A stretch of DNA of 64,000 nucleotides from Gonatopus flavifemur (taxonomy: Eukaryota > Arthropoda > Insecta > Hymenoptera > Dryinidae). The notes under the pieces are model-generated. The model saw only the letters and a program-made list of their open reading frames with translations, did not search any database and was not told where the DNA came from. The position numbers and the translations under genes were made by a program. Positions 1 through 11,497 of the stretch are shown here, one piece after another (the first letter of the stretch is position 1; each line of letters starts with the position of its first letter). Location of the stretch: positions 11,734,501 through 11,798,500 of the forward strand of contig JAFFJZ010000009.1 of NCBI GenBank assembly GCA_018340375.1. Direction: 5' to 3'.

Positions 1-481
1 ATTTTCACTCTCCTACGGAAAAGGAAAAACAAGAGAAGCCGAAATTTAGAAAGAACCCCGTACAGGATAAGAAGCGAACTTATAATTGGCAGAATGAAAT
101 CAAAATTATAAGATGGGTTTTAAAGAATCAAGCTAGTTTAAACCGATGTGTGAACTGTATAAAATTTTCAATTAAATATTACGACTGTAACATTTGCAAA
201 TTAGACGAAAAGAATTATTTATACTCAAATGATACACAATTACTAGAAAAAGGTTTCTCCCCAGAGGAGATTGTAGAATTACAGATCAATCATAATCAAT
301 TTGTAGAAATAGATAATAGGAATGAAATATAATTTTACCAGAATCAATTTTTATCATTGACTTCACCTTTTCCCTCCCTTCTGAGTCAAGAAGCATCAAT
401 CCTACCCCTTCCTTCCTTAACCGATGAATAGGGGAATTAGTTCGAATTGCCGTCTTGGATGGAAACATTCAGGACGTGGCA
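1..481 (+). repeat. 5' LTR, 3'-terminal part only
   Basis: Bases 1-481 match 19606-20085 in direct orientation and end in CGTGGCA, six bases before the primer binding site; the other copy ends CGTGACA. The rest of this LTR lies upstream of the window. It contains most of an LTR-borne open reading frame, described separately. Confidence 0.85.
3..332 (+). CDS. LTR-encoded ORF, 5' LTR copy (partial at 5' end)
   Basis: The frame is open from the start of the window to TAA at 330-332, giving about 109 codons, and lies wholly upstream of the primer site, hence in the LTR. The counterpart in the 3' LTR supplies the start (ATG at 19535) and an N-terminal coiled coil. This part begins in the Lys/Glu-rich middle and contains the motif C-V-N-C, nine residues, C-N-I-C, which looks like a small zinc-binding site, followed by an acidic, Asn/Gln-containing tail. 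In this copy the frame is uninterrupted where the 3' copy has TAA. I do not recognise the family. Its position recalls proteins encoded in the LTRs of some retroviruses, but no homology to them is claimed. Confidence 0.5.
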   Translation, partial: FHSPTEKEKQEKPKFRKNPVQDKKRTYNWQNEIKIIRWVLKNQASLNRCVNCIKFSIKYYDCNICKLDEKNYLYSNDTQLLEKGFSPEEIVELQINHNQFVEIDNRNEI

Positions 482-487
482 AAATTT

Positions 488-504
488 TGGCGCAGTCGGT
501 AGGA
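488..504 (+). other. Primer binding site complementary to tRNA-Ser
   Basis: TGGCGCAGTCGGTAGGA is the reverse complement of the 3' end of an insect tRNA-Ser including CCA. Several Drosophila errantiviruses (17.6, 297, ZAM) use the same primer. It lies six bases after the LTR end and fixes the LTR/leader boundary. Confidence 0.9.
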
Positions 505-2174
505 CTCCAAGGATTGAAATTTCTTGAATATAACCAATATTCCGGGTCCCTGCATTATTCTTCAAAATGTACAATGATTGAATTTGTCTTTTCACATCAA
601 TTCAAATCGAACATTTTCTAAATTTTTTGGGTCTTAGCTTTGAGATTAATTTGGACTCAAATTTTCTTTTTTCATTTTAAATTGAATAAAAAACTTTCAA
701 ACCTCAATCTCAATTGAATTTCAACTCAATTTTAATTTAAAACTCAAATTTAATTCCAGTACAATTGAATCAAAATCAATTCCAATTCAAGTTGAATTCA
801 ATTCCAAACAAATTTTCATTCAAAGGTCAAGTTTCAAATCATCTATAGTTGAATTTCAAGTAAAAATTTTTTTTTAATCTAAAATTTGAATTCAAATATA
901 ATCAAACTCAAAATTCAAATTAAATCTCAAATCCAAATATTAATCAACTTCAAAATCCAAATTCCAATCTGAAATTCAAATTTCAATTAAATTGGTTTCG
1001 ATCTTGGAACAAGAACAATTCAATCCAATTTTCAACTTAACTTGATTGAAAATTCGAATTCAATCCGAAAGTTCAAGTCTCATTCAAGTTAATTCGAATT
1101 TGAGAATCCAAATCTGATTCAAACCTCCATGTATTCCACATGGCTAAACTTAATTTCAATATCCAATAACTAAATTCTCATGATATATTAAGCGACGAAA
1201 CCCTGTTGGATGAAAAAACAACTACGAGTGAGCTAAGGACGCATTCAGAGGGTACAACTAGATAAAAAGGAAGCGTACAACCCCAAGTCACGGTCGCAAG
1301 TAAGCTCAAGTTATTTTCAATGTAACAATTTAGGGTCAAAATAATAATGAATGGAACAAAATTGAATCAAAAGGAATTGAATTAAAACGAATTGAAAGCT
1401 AATTGAATTAAAAGAAATTGAAAACTAATTGAATTGAACACATTAAATCAAAAGAAATCGGATTGAAACAAATCAAGAGAGAAACTAGTCGAATTAAATG
1501 AAATTCAAAATTGAATCAATCGAATCGAATCGAAACGAATTGAATTGAAAAAAAAAAAAATTGAATCAAAAGAAATTGAATTGAATCAAACCGAAACAAG
1601 AATGAATATTGAATAAAATCGAAATTGAACAAAATTGAATTGAAATTGAATCAAGAGATTGAATTGAAATCATGTCGAAAGAAATAAAACAGATTTGGAT
1701 CAAATGAAATTGATTGAGATTGAATCAAATCAGGACAAATCAAAGGAAAGCGTAATTGAATTGAATAAAATCGAATCAAAAGAAATTGAAAACTAATTGA
1801 ATTGAATGGAATCAGAATAAATTGAATCAAAACAAATCAAAAGAGAAACTAATTGGATAAAATTGAATTGAATCAAAGAAACAACACAAATCAGAAGAGA
1901 AACTAGTCGAATTGAATGGAATTAAAAATTGAATCAATCAAAACGAAATGAATTGAATTAAAATAAAAAAAAATCGGATCAATAGGAATTGAATTGCATT
2001 AAACCAAAATCGAATGCTTGAATTGAAATTATAAGAATTAAATTTGAATCAAAAGAAATTGAATTAAAATCATAAAAACAAATCTGAGTTGAATCTAATT
2101 GAATTTTGAAGGATTGGGAAATTGGTCTAGAAATTGGAATACATCCTTTATAATGAGAATTGGTAGTGTTATCA
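505..2174 (+). repeat. Repetitive 5' leader with reversed G/C skew in its two halves
   Basis: The ~1.7 kb between primer site and gag is non-coding low-complexity sequence. From about 640 to 1140 it is built of CAATTC/CAAATTC-like words with many C and few G. From about 1330 to 2110 it is built of GAATTGAA/TTGAATC-like words with many G and few C. The halves are thus broadly complementary and could pair imperfectly over several hundred bases. Only 1140-1320 is of ordinary composition. The place corresponds to the insulator-bearing leader of Drosophila gypsy, but the motif differs. Confidence 0.75.
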
Positions 2175-3155
2175 ATGTCTCACCTCAGAAGTCAAACTAA
2201 AGATTCAACTGAAGAAGATAAAAAGGTATTATTAGGAGACGGTTTGCCAGCTACAACTCATAGGAAAAAAACTGAAAATCTTCAAATAGAACATACTGAC
2301 CCATTCACTTCAAATAAAAAATTACTACATACTCCAAATCAACAAAAAACAAGTGAGGATACAAGCAAAGACACCGTTGAAAAAACACAAATACAAAGAA
2401 ATTCATCAAGTCATCCTACTGGAAATTTGATTGATGAAACTCTAATTACACACACCACAGAGCAGCATCAAGATTCGGGGAATCAATCATCCTCAGAAAG
2501 TGAAAGTAGTCAATCTAGTCGTAGCTTCAGATCAACAGATAATACAGAAGTAGTCAGAATGGCTAATCAAAATAATTTAAAGGTGCGTGATGTTGTAGGC
2601 ATGATCCCTGTATTTTCAGGATCTAAACATGATTGTACCTTCCAAGAATTCTCCGCCGCCTGTTTAGACGCTAGAAGTATGATAAATCCTGATCTGGAAA
2701 TTGATTTAACAAATCTAATTAAATCACGATTGAGAAACGGCGCCTTGGATGTCGTAAGAAATGGGCAGCCTCGAACTATCAATGGACTTATAAGAATTTT
2801 GGAAGGGATTGATGCACCATGTGATTCCACCACAATGCTACGGTGAGAATTATCAAGATTGTGCCAAAAACCCAATGAGGATGTGGCCAGCTATTTTAAC
2901 CGTACCCGAATTCTGGGAAATCAAACAATAGAAGCACATGAATCTGAGCATAATGACCGGATTACAGAAGCCGCAAGAACTGAGCTTGAGAGTGTCTGTT
3001 GCAAAGCCTTCGTATTGGGTTTGGAAGAAGGAATATCCAATCTTATGACAGAGAAGGGAGACCTGAATCTCGCTGGCCCCGGAGCCATGAATATAGAAGG
3101 AGAATTGATAATCAAAAAATTTCTGAGAAATCTCTACTTGAGAGAAGTCGAAAAA

Positions 3156-3827
3156 TGCTCACAATGTGGGAATAATGAGCATCGAACTATAAATTGCCCG
3201 AGACTTCTCCGCGAAGATCCTGGACTTATAGAATGTCAGCTATGCAATCGTGAAGGACATATTGCAAAAAATTGTCATGATAAGAAAACCCGAGTGCAAT
3301 GTCAGATCTGTAACTGAACAGGACATGAAGCACGAGACTGTAGAAACAACAGCCGAAATGATCAACCAAAGTGCCAACTTTGTAATCGAGTTGGTCACGG
3401 AGCAAAAAACTGTAGAGAAAATGCTGGTAGAAGCAGAGATATTTGTCAAATTTGCAAGAAGATAGGGCACAGAGCTGACGAATGTCGCTATTACTCACCC
3501 ATTAGAATAACACAACCTGTTAGAATATGTCAATTTTGTAGAGGTAATGACCATGAGACGACAGATTGCAGAGCTAATAGACCTTGTCCGCGATGCAACC
3601 AACCCGGGCATTTAGCTAAAGATTGCGATGATTACGATATGTATCAATTTTGTAAAAATAGAGGACATACAGCTAGAACATGTCCTCAAATAAAATCAAG
3701 AATTGTTCAATGCCAATACTGTAATAGAAATGGCCATACAGCTGATAATTGTTTTCAATTAAAAAATAATCAATCAAACGCATATCGTAGTTTTTGTGAA
3801 CAAAATAGTCATACGGTAGAAGGATGT
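3156..3827 (+). repeat. Ten tandem CCHC zinc knuckles in Gag
   Basis: Ten units of the form C-x2-C-x4-H-x4-C follow each other at spacings of roughly 20-35 residues. Clear examples are CQLCNREGHIAKNC, CQLCNRVGHGAKNC and CPRCNQPGHLAKDC. Unit 3 contains the TGA at 3315. Units 8 and 10 have lost the first Cys (Tyr in unit 8, Arg or Tyr in unit 10, depending on alignment) but keep the other positions. Zinc knuckles bind single-stranded RNA during packaging. Retroelement Gags usually have one to three. Confidence 0.85.
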
Positions 3828-3862
3828 GTAGTTCGTCGGAACTCACAAACCCAAAGAAGTCA

Positions 3863-3895
3863 GGGAAACTCCCAGACCCTCCCTCCACGGGAGGG
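3863..3895 (+). promoter_or_regulatory. -1 programmed ribosomal frameshift signal, gag to pol
   Basis: GGGAAAC at 3863-3869 is read in the gag frame as G-GGA-AAC, the correct phase for simultaneous slippage. After a 7-base spacer comes a perfect 7-bp stem, CCCTCCC (3877-3883) with GGGAGGG (3889-3895), and a 5-base loop. Slipping by -1 enters exactly the frame that continues into the protease. Confidence 0.8.
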
Positions 3896-4473
3896 CACCA
3901 ACAGTCCCAGTACTGCCTCTCGACGCATCAATTATATGCACGGGGAAACCTCCCGAATGAACGATCGAATAATCAATTAGACCAACCCATTCCTTCTTCA
4001 GAATATTCAGACTCATTGAATAACGATAAAAATGAAAATCTAACTATTTTCAACAAAAATCTAACAAAAAATTCGACTCCTGTAGAATTCGCATTAGAAA
4101 CAAATTGACCAATGATAAAAACCGACATTATCAAACCCGCAATATTTTTGATAGATTCAGGAGCAGGACCTTGTCTCATGAAGGAACAAATGTTAACTAA
4201 CAATATTCAAATTGATGAGAATGAAATTTTGCATTTAATGGATATATCTCCTGAAATAGTTCCTACCATTGGAAAAGTCATATTACCATGCTTAGGCCAA
4301 GAAGTCGAATTCCATGTAGTTTCTAATGAATTCCCCATTAAACAAGATGGAATAATAGGAACATCATTTCTTTCAAAATTTCCAGCAAAAATGAATTGGG
4401 AAAAACATTGTTTAGAAGTTCAAGATAGAGCAGTATCGTTCTTCAATGAGATACAAAATCAAAGCTTAATATA

Positions 4474-6504
4474 CAGGGTGGGGCATTTAAAGTGTCGCGG
4501 GCGTTTTTTCCAAAAATAAAGTGAGATACGAGAAGATTTTTCGGACAAAAGTTGTAGGGTACCGAGGGGGACATCCGATGGTGGCCTTGGCTTTGACCCA
4601 AATCTCATCTTCAAGGGCATTCTGAGGTCAACTCTTGTTCTTCAAATAGCATCTAATATTTTTTACTGCAGATTTGCATTCTAGGTCAAGAACCAAGAAA
4701 CTTTTGTCTGAACCATTTTCCTAAAATCCGCAAAAATGGCGCTCTAATCGATATTATTCCATTTTGAATCTGACATTCGAATAACTCGAAAACGAAGGGT
4801 CTTGCAAAAGAATGTTTCGTACAAAAGTTGCCAATACACAGCACATTTCAATCGTCTACATTACCACCATTCACAGCTCACGCGATGTAAACAAACGACG
4901 GGGTTCAGTGAAAATTCACGATTTTGAAAGTCAGTTTGTCAGTTACATTTGATTATTACTTGGTTTATGACAAATTGAAAATCATGGATATCCGATACAC
5001 GGTTTCTGAAGAGATCGATATGATCTACATTTACGGTGAAGTGCATAAGAACCCCAGACAAGCATATGACTTGTATGCAGAACGATTTCCTGAAAGAACA
5101 ACGCCATCCATTAGGTATTTTCAACGCATTACAAAATTATTCTCAGAAACGGGAAGTGTTACAAGGGAAAAACGACATCGAATGAGGACTGTTAGCGGAG
5201 AGAATGCGGAAGTTAATGTACTAGCTGCAGTAGCCAATAATCCACACGTGAGCTCTCGTGAAATTGAACTCCATTCGGGAATTTCTCGAAGAAGTGTTCT
5301 TCGAATACTGAAACGTCACAAATTCCATCCGTATCACATTTGTTTGCATCAAGACCTTCACGGTGATGATTTCGAAAATCGTGTACAGTTTTGTCGATGG
5401 GGTCTAGCGCAAATGCACAATAACAACTTCATCAACATATTATTTTCTGATGAGTCGACGTTCACCAATCATGGTCAAGTAAATCGACATAATATGCATT
5501 ACTGGGCGACAGAAAATCCAAGATGGTTACGTCAAGTAGAGCATCAAAGACAATGGGCTGTGAATGTTTGGTGTGGTATTTTTCGATCTCGAGTAATTGG
5601 ACCGTACTTCATTGCAGATACGCTAAATGGAGAGAAGTACAGACATTTCTTAGATCAAGTACTTTCAACATTACTTGAAGACATACCTATTCAGGAACGA
5701 TTGAATATGTGGTATCACCACGATGGTTGTCCATCCCATTATGCAGTCACAGCTCGAGAAATATTGGACAGAGATTATCCTGGACGATGGATAGGACGTC
5801 GTGGACCAGTTCATTGGCCTGCCCGTTCTCCGGATCTTACTTCTCCAGATTTTCTTTTATGGGGATACATAGAAGATACAGTTTATCAACAAGCACCGAC
5901 TACACCTGAGAATATGCGTCAACGAATCATCAATGCATGCGCGAGCATCAATGAAGATATTTTAGCACGAGTTCAGCAATCTTTTGTAAAACGTTTTGAA
6001 ATGTGTATTGAAGTCGAAGGCCATCATTTTGAGCATCTACTGCATTAAAATTATCCAAGTGATGTAGACGATTGAAATGTGTTGTGTTTTGTCTGTTATA
6101 CCCCATCACCTCCGTTTCAGTTCAAGGGGTCCCCCTTGGAATCAGACAACTTTTGTCCGAAACATTCTCCTCCAGGACCCTCCGTTTTCGAGTTATTCTA
6201 ATGTCAGATTCAGTATGGAACAATATCGATTAGAGCGCCATCTTTGCGGATTTCAGGAAAATCGTTCGGACAAAAGTTTCTTGGTTTTTGACCTAGAATC
6301 CAAATCTGCAGTAAAAAATATGAGATGCTATTCAAAAAACAAGAGTTGACCTCAGAATGCCCTTGAAGATGAGATTTGAGGTCAAAGCCAAGGCCACCAT
6401 CGGATGTCCCCCTCGATACCCTACAATTTTTGTCCGAAAAATTTTCTCGTATCTCATTTTATTTTTGGAAAAAACGCCCGCGACACTTTGAATGCCCCAC
6501 CCTG
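4474..6504 (+). mobile_element. Tc1/mariner-superfamily DD41D transposon inserted in pol
   Basis: The 2031-bp element starts CAGGGTGGGGC and ends with its reverse complement, flanked by TA at 4472-4473 and 6505-6506. The inverted repeats are long, about 350 bases, imperfect, and contain many GGTCA/TGACC words. It encodes one intact transposase. It interrupts the stretch between protease and RT of the retroelement, so it is younger than that insertion. Confidence 0.92.
4984..6048 (+). CDS. DD41D transposase (354 aa), intact
   Basis: This is a cut-and-paste DDE transposase. ATG at 4984 is chosen because it follows the element leader and matches the length of the related 353-aa copies; a TTG-initiated extension upstream is not credible. 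Residues 1-130 form the helix-turn-helix DNA-binding part (the SRRSVLRILKRH region near 101-112). The catalytic Asp are at 156 (FSDES), 247 (HHDG) and 289 (SPDF), with 41 residues between the last two, which places it in the DD41D group of Tc1/mariner elements (rosa/VISITOR type). No stop interrupts it. It is only distantly related to the transposase at 14887 and 25863. Confidence 0.9.
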   Translation: MDIRYTVSEEIDMIYIYGEVHKNPRQAYDLYAERFPERTTPSIRYFQRITKLFSETGSVTREKRHRMRTVSGENAEVNVLAAVANNPHVSSREIELHSGISRRSVLRILKRHKFHPYHICLHQDLHGDDFENRVQFCRWGLAQMHNNNFINILFSDESTFTNHGQVNRHNMHYWATENPRWLRQVEHQRQWAVNVWCGIFRSRVIGPYFIADTLNGEKYRHFLDQVLSTLLEDIPIQERLNMWYHHDGCPSHYAVTAREILDRDYPGRWIGRRGPVHWPARSPDLTSPDFLLWGYIEDTVYQQAPTTPENMRQRIINACASINEDILARVQQSFVKRFEMCIEVEGHHFEHLLH

Positions 6505-9500
6505 TATAGTATTCCCCCTCGAACTGGACAAATAGTGAAAATTCTTGCAAAACAAACAAATTTGAAGGGAGGTTCTATCCCTTCAAAGGAATTTAAGGAA
6601 GGAGTATTCATGGGTCAAGCAGCAGTCCAAAATTATGACGGACACCCTTATCTACCTGTAATTATTACTACAGAAGAAATCGCAAATATAGAAATTCCCT
6701 CAATTGAATTAGAAGAAATAAAAAGTATGAATAAAGTCATTTCAAAACCTCAAAATCGAATTTCAAATCGAAAAAAAGGAACATATTCAAAATACAACAA
6801 AAATCATTCACTGAAGAGGAAACAAATGAATATGAAAAGATTTACAATTCATTAAAATTAGACCACTTAAATAATGAAGGAAAATCAGAAGTAGAAATTT
6901 TGGTGAAGGGTACTTTAGACTGTTTCTATGCCCCAGGTGACAAACTTTCATGTACCAACCTAATAGAACATAATATTACAACTAAAGGTGAAATACCCAT
7001 CAATACTATACAATATAGATTCCCTCCTACCTTGAAAAATGAGATAATAAGACAAGTAGATGAAATGTTAGAGACTAATATTATACAAGAATCACAATCA
7101 CCATATAACACCTCAGTTTGGATAGTCCCAAAGAAAGAAGATTCAGAAGGGAACAAACGGTGGAGGTCACTATTAGACTTCCGAGCTCCAAACGAGAAAA
7201 CTACCGGGAATGCATACCCCCTCCCCAATATTGTGGAAATTTCAGATCAATTAGGAGGCGCAAAATATTTCAGCACTTTTGATTTGGCCTCAGGATTCCA
7301 CCAAATCAGAATGAGCGCACAGGATAGACACAATACAGCTTTTTCAACTCCACAAGGTCACTATGAGTTTTTACGCATGCCTTTTGGTTTAAAAAACGCC
7401 TCCGCAACCTTCCAACATCTGATAAATATCGTCCTTACAGGATGACAAGGTGTAAAACTATTTGTATATCTTGATGATATGGTTATATATGCTACAACTC
7501 TATCTGAACATAGGAGAAAATATTTGAACATGATAAATCGACTGCGTAACGCAAATTTGAAATTACAACCTGATAAGTGTCATTTTTTGTGTAGGGAAAT
7601 CACTTATTTAGGACATCAAATTACTGAAGAGGGTCTGAGGCCCGATGAAAAAAAAATAGAGTCTGTAAAAAATTTTCCCAGACCCAAAACCGCGAAGAAT
7701 ATTAAGCAATTCTTAGGTTTAGCTGGTTATTACCAGCGTTTCATTCACAACTTTTCGAAAATTTCGAAACCTCCAAGTTATTGCAGAAAGACATTCTTTT
7801 TATATGGGGAGACGATCAAGGAAAGTCATTCCAAACATTGAAACAAATGTTGTGTGAAGAACCGATACTTCAGTATCCAGATTTCAGTAAACCCTTCATT
7901 TTGACAACCGATGCAAGTGGATATGCTATTGCAAGCCTCCTCAATAGTACTGAACAAAAATATAGTACATACGAGAAAGAGGCTCTCGCAATACTTTATA
8001 GTGTGTCACATTTTCGTCCATATCTATACGGTCGTGAGTTCACAATTGTGACTGATCATCGGCCTTTGGTTTGGATGAGAACCGCTGAGGATCCAACTTC
8101 CAGACTAGCCCGTTGGCGGCTAAAACTAGAAGAATATGATTTTGATATCGTTCACAAAGCAGGGGAAATGAATCTCAATGCAGACGCCTTGTCACGGAAT
8201 CCAATAGGGGAATACCACTATGATGGAAAGGAAGATTTAGAAACCATAATTACTGGTGTAAAAACTTTCTGTCCAATAGCACCGACGTTGAGGAGGTCTA
8301 CGAGAAACGAAAAACGAACACCTGAAGGTTTACAATACAGAGAGGAAATGATGAGACAAAAATTAAGAGGGAACGAGAGATCAAAGAACGAATTAAAAGT
8401 TCATTTCGAAGATGAAAGGAGAATAATGGAAGAAAATAATTCCAAAAGTGAATCAAGCTCATCAGATGATGACGAGGCAATGGATGATTCTAATCCCGAA
8501 AGTGAAATCGAACAAAATAATGAAATCCCGGCAATTATCTCAGAAAATGAAGAAGAAGAAGACATCAATGAACTGGAAGATGATTTCGAAACGCTTGTAT
8601 ATGATAAAGTGATATACGAAACCAGGGACCAACTTTTCATGAAGGAAGACAATTATGTCTTCTTCCTAGATGAAAATGGACTCCCTATAGATAACGAAAC
8701 TAGGGAAATATCTAGAACACATGATATCAACGTGTTTCATCATATTACACCAGGATCAATTAAAGCAGTGAAACAAAGAAGTAAATGATATATTGGGATT
8801 TGTGTGGAATCAATTAATCGAAAAGGAAATAATGAAGAAACTCTGGAATATCTCCATATAGGTATATAAAAACTTTATGAATTCGTGTTAGAAGAAAATA
8901 TAGAAACCATTCGATTGCCAAAGTCGAAAAACTTAAGTGGAACATCATAGGATCAGATCATACATGAATTTTACAAAGTATTCCGTGAATCCAGAATGAA
9001 AAACACAGTTTGTTTAAATATAGTTGAGCGACCAGATTTATATTAGACAAAAATTAATTAGAGAAGCTCATGCTTCACCAATAGGTGGACATAAGGGCAT
9101 AATTAAAACTTATAATAGACTTAGAACAAATTATTATTGGGATAGCATGGAGTTAGAGGTTCAAGCCTACATTAATGAGTGCTTACAATGTAAATTAAAA
9201 AAATTAATTAGAACTCAGATCCGACAGCTAATGACTATTACGGATACCCCAGGTACTTCTTTTGAAAAATGAGCCTTAGATATAGTAGGGCCTATTCATC
9301 CACCTGGATCCAACGGGAATAGGTACAAATTAACTATGCAATGTTTGTGAACAAAATATTGCATAGCCGTTCCACTACCTGACGCAACAGCTGCTACCAT
9401 CGCGGACGCATTTTTGAAACATTTTATTTGTATTTTCGGTGCCCCTAAAGCCATTCTAACAGATCAAGGTACTAATTTCCTCTCCAAACTAATGGAAATA

Positions 9501-10102
9501 GTAGCTACACGCCTACAAATCCGTCAAGTCCAAACCACTGCATACCATCCTCAAACAAACGGATCTTCAGAAAGAACTCATATAACCTCAGTGGAGTATT
9601 CAAGACAATTCACTTCTAAAGATTTTGAATGGGATCAGTGGATTGAATTAGCTATGTTGTCTTACAATACCAGTATACATGAAAGCACGAAGCGAACGCC
9701 GTTTGAACTAGTATTTGGGAAAATTGCAGTCATACCTTCAGATCAACCACTACATCCGTACGGAAGATTAGAAACCTATGATGATCAAATCAATGGTCAG
9801 GTTAGATGAATTACAAACGGAAACACGTGAGAATTTGGAAAAGGCTAAATTGAAATCTCAATATTACTATGATAGAAAAATAAATCCCGCTACATTTGAG
9901 GCTGGGGATTATGTATTTCTAAGAAAAGGATTGAAAACCGGTAAACTGGGTAATATTAATGAAGGACCTCACAGAGTAATAGAGATTATGAATAGTGAAA
10001 ATATCAAAATCAACATTGGAAACAAGGAAAAAATAGTGACAGTCGACAGATCAATCCCAAGCCATATTAACATTGACCATTTAGATTGAAATTTGAACAA
10101 AA

Positions 10103-10121
10103 TTTTCTCATTTCCCCACAG
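10103..10121 (+). promoter_or_regulatory. Probable splice acceptor for a subgenomic mRNA
   Basis: A pyrimidine tract running into CCCCACAG ends at 10121, 19 bases before the ATG of the extra ORF and just past the end of pol. Errantiviruses express env from a spliced RNA, and this is where such an acceptor would be expected. The donor was not identified. Confidence 0.55.
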
Positions 10122-10139
10122 AAAGTCTCCTTTCATATC

Positions 10140-11306
10140 ATGGAAAACATATCCCATGATGGAATGAGAACACTTCATTTTGAGGAGACAACCCGCCACA
10201 CACCAGTCCACAATCCCGGGAATCATGGAAACCGACCCTGGGAAACCCAAGAGAGAGTTGAAAGCCATGCCCAACAAACTGTAACTTTGGAGACTCAAAA
10301 GGACGCAACCTTGGAGAGCCCAAACCAAGGAGAAGGAAAGGAAGTCAATGAACTCCAAACTTCAACCCCTAATAAATTTAATTACAACCCTAACAAACCC
10401 CCTCTTAGTATTCCGCCTCCTGTAACAAGGAAAGAAGAAAAATCACTAGTATCGCCCTTAGCTCGTCTTTTGGGTTACCCCTATCATCAAGAATCTTGAT
10501 TTCTAGACAACCCTGGGAACACCCCTCAAACCCTAGATAATGAACCTAGACCAATTCCAAAACCTGATAAAATTCCACCCCTTGAATTTAGATCGAGAAA
10601 TCATCAAGGGACCCCTTTTTGCAATCGACTAATATGGGAAAATTTGGAAATGAAGGGGTTAGATAACCGTAAATTCAATCAATTAACTTGCGAAAGCAAA
10701 AAATTTCATATGTTAACAGAACCACAAAGATTAGCTCTCAGCTATGAATTAAATCCCCATGACCTTTGCTTCCACTGCGTGTACAGAGTAAACCATGAGG
10801 AGTGGAAATTTAGGGAATACACACTCAAAATAGCTATATCAAGAGCTCATCATGTGAATCGGAGGCGATATATACTCCCTAAAGACGCCCAGTCCTTTTT
10901 ATAACAAATATCAACTCACTCTCCCCAAAATACCCCTTTCAAAGCAATAGAGTCATTTGAAAAATATGATCCCCTCACAAATTTGAAAATGCATATGCCA
11001 GATTCCAAAAAGAAACCTAGGACCCGTAATGAAGAATACCAAATTCAAAGTTTTAATGTACAGAACTCTCTGGAAGAATTAACAATACTCCAACAACAAA
11101 TAATTCGTGGGAACCCTATAAGAAATACAGACCATTGTTTACCAAGATTTAGCAAAATCAACGAAAGGGCAGGAACCTTGAGACGCCTTTATAGAACGAA
11201 TGAATTCATGAGACCTCTTTCATTAATGAGTTCAAAAATTGATAAACCTCTACAAGTTGAAATGAACCTTTTGCCCTCATTGCGGAATAAATATAAGGGA
11301 AATTAA
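10140..11306 (+). pseudogene. Extra ORF between pol and env, function unknown (388 codons)
   Basis: One frame is open from ATG 10140 to TAA 11304 except for TGA at 10497 and TAA at 10902. That is far more open sequence than chance would leave in a decayed element. The first third is rich in His, Thr, Gln and Pro, with a Pro-rich stretch near 10380-10420. The middle has Cys and His residues around 10740-10800 (DLCFHCVYRVNHEEW). The last third is basic. No signal peptide, membrane segment or known domain is visible. It follows a splice acceptor and precedes env in a different frame, so it could be an accessory protein or the first cistron of the env mRNA. I do not recognise it. Confidence 0.55.
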
Positions 11307-11385
11307 AAAAATAATGGAACACTGTAGTTTTTGTCCAAAATGTAGTCAAGATTTGAAGAAGAATTACTAAACTAACTAATTTTCG

Positions 11386-11390
11386 ATTAT

Positions 11391-11421
<31 letters not shown>

Positions 11422-11437
11422 TCATATATATATATGT
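11386..11437. repeat. (TA)n microsatellite
   Basis: Alternating TA with a few interruptions lies between the extra ORF and env. It is simple sequence. Confidence 0.9.
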
Positions 11438-11497
11438 GACTTGAATTATAATAGAAATGCGAGGATTTGTAAAACTACTTATAGGAAAACAAAAGAC

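Larger units (their letters stand above)
2175..3980 (+). pseudogene. gag: gag (601 codons, two premature TGA)
   Basis: Gag packages the RNA genome into particles. ATG at 2175 is the first in frame; the upstream TTG at 2160 is not needed. The first ~125 residues are rich in Ser, Thr, Gln and charged residues. A capsid-like region follows from about 2560, including an IPVFSG motif typical of retroelement Gag. From 3156 to 3827 there are ten zinc knuckles, then a Ser/Gln-rich end and TAG at 3978. The frame is continuous apart from TGA at 2844 and TGA at 3315; the second falls inside the third knuckle. The end overlaps pol in the -1 frame. The copy cannot make full-length Gag without readthrough. 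Confidence 0.85.
3863..10089 (+). pseudogene. pol: pol: protease, reverse transcriptase, RNase H, integrase (broken)
   Basis: Domains in order: aspartic protease with DSG at 4154; reverse transcriptase from about 6900 with YLDD at 7467-7478; RNase H from about 7890 (TTDAS start, TDHRPL near its end); integrase from about 9050 with an HHCC zinc region, the first Asp near 9276, TDQGTNF near 9459 and the Glu of NGSSER near 9570; and a C-terminal basic tail to TGA at 10087. Breaks: a DD41D transposon at 4474-6504 between protease and RT; frameshifts near 6805, 7772 and 9795; in-frame TGA at 4106, 7443, 8786, 9270 and 9348; TAA and TAG between 8860 and 8950. RNase H appears to lack about 18 residues after its first motif. 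It was expressed by -1 frameshifting from gag. Confidence 0.9.

Noticed and set aside
4924..4983. A 20-residue longer N-terminus for the DD41D transposase in pol.
   Set aside because: It would start at TTG within the inverted-repeat leader; ATG 4984 gives the length seen in the related copies.
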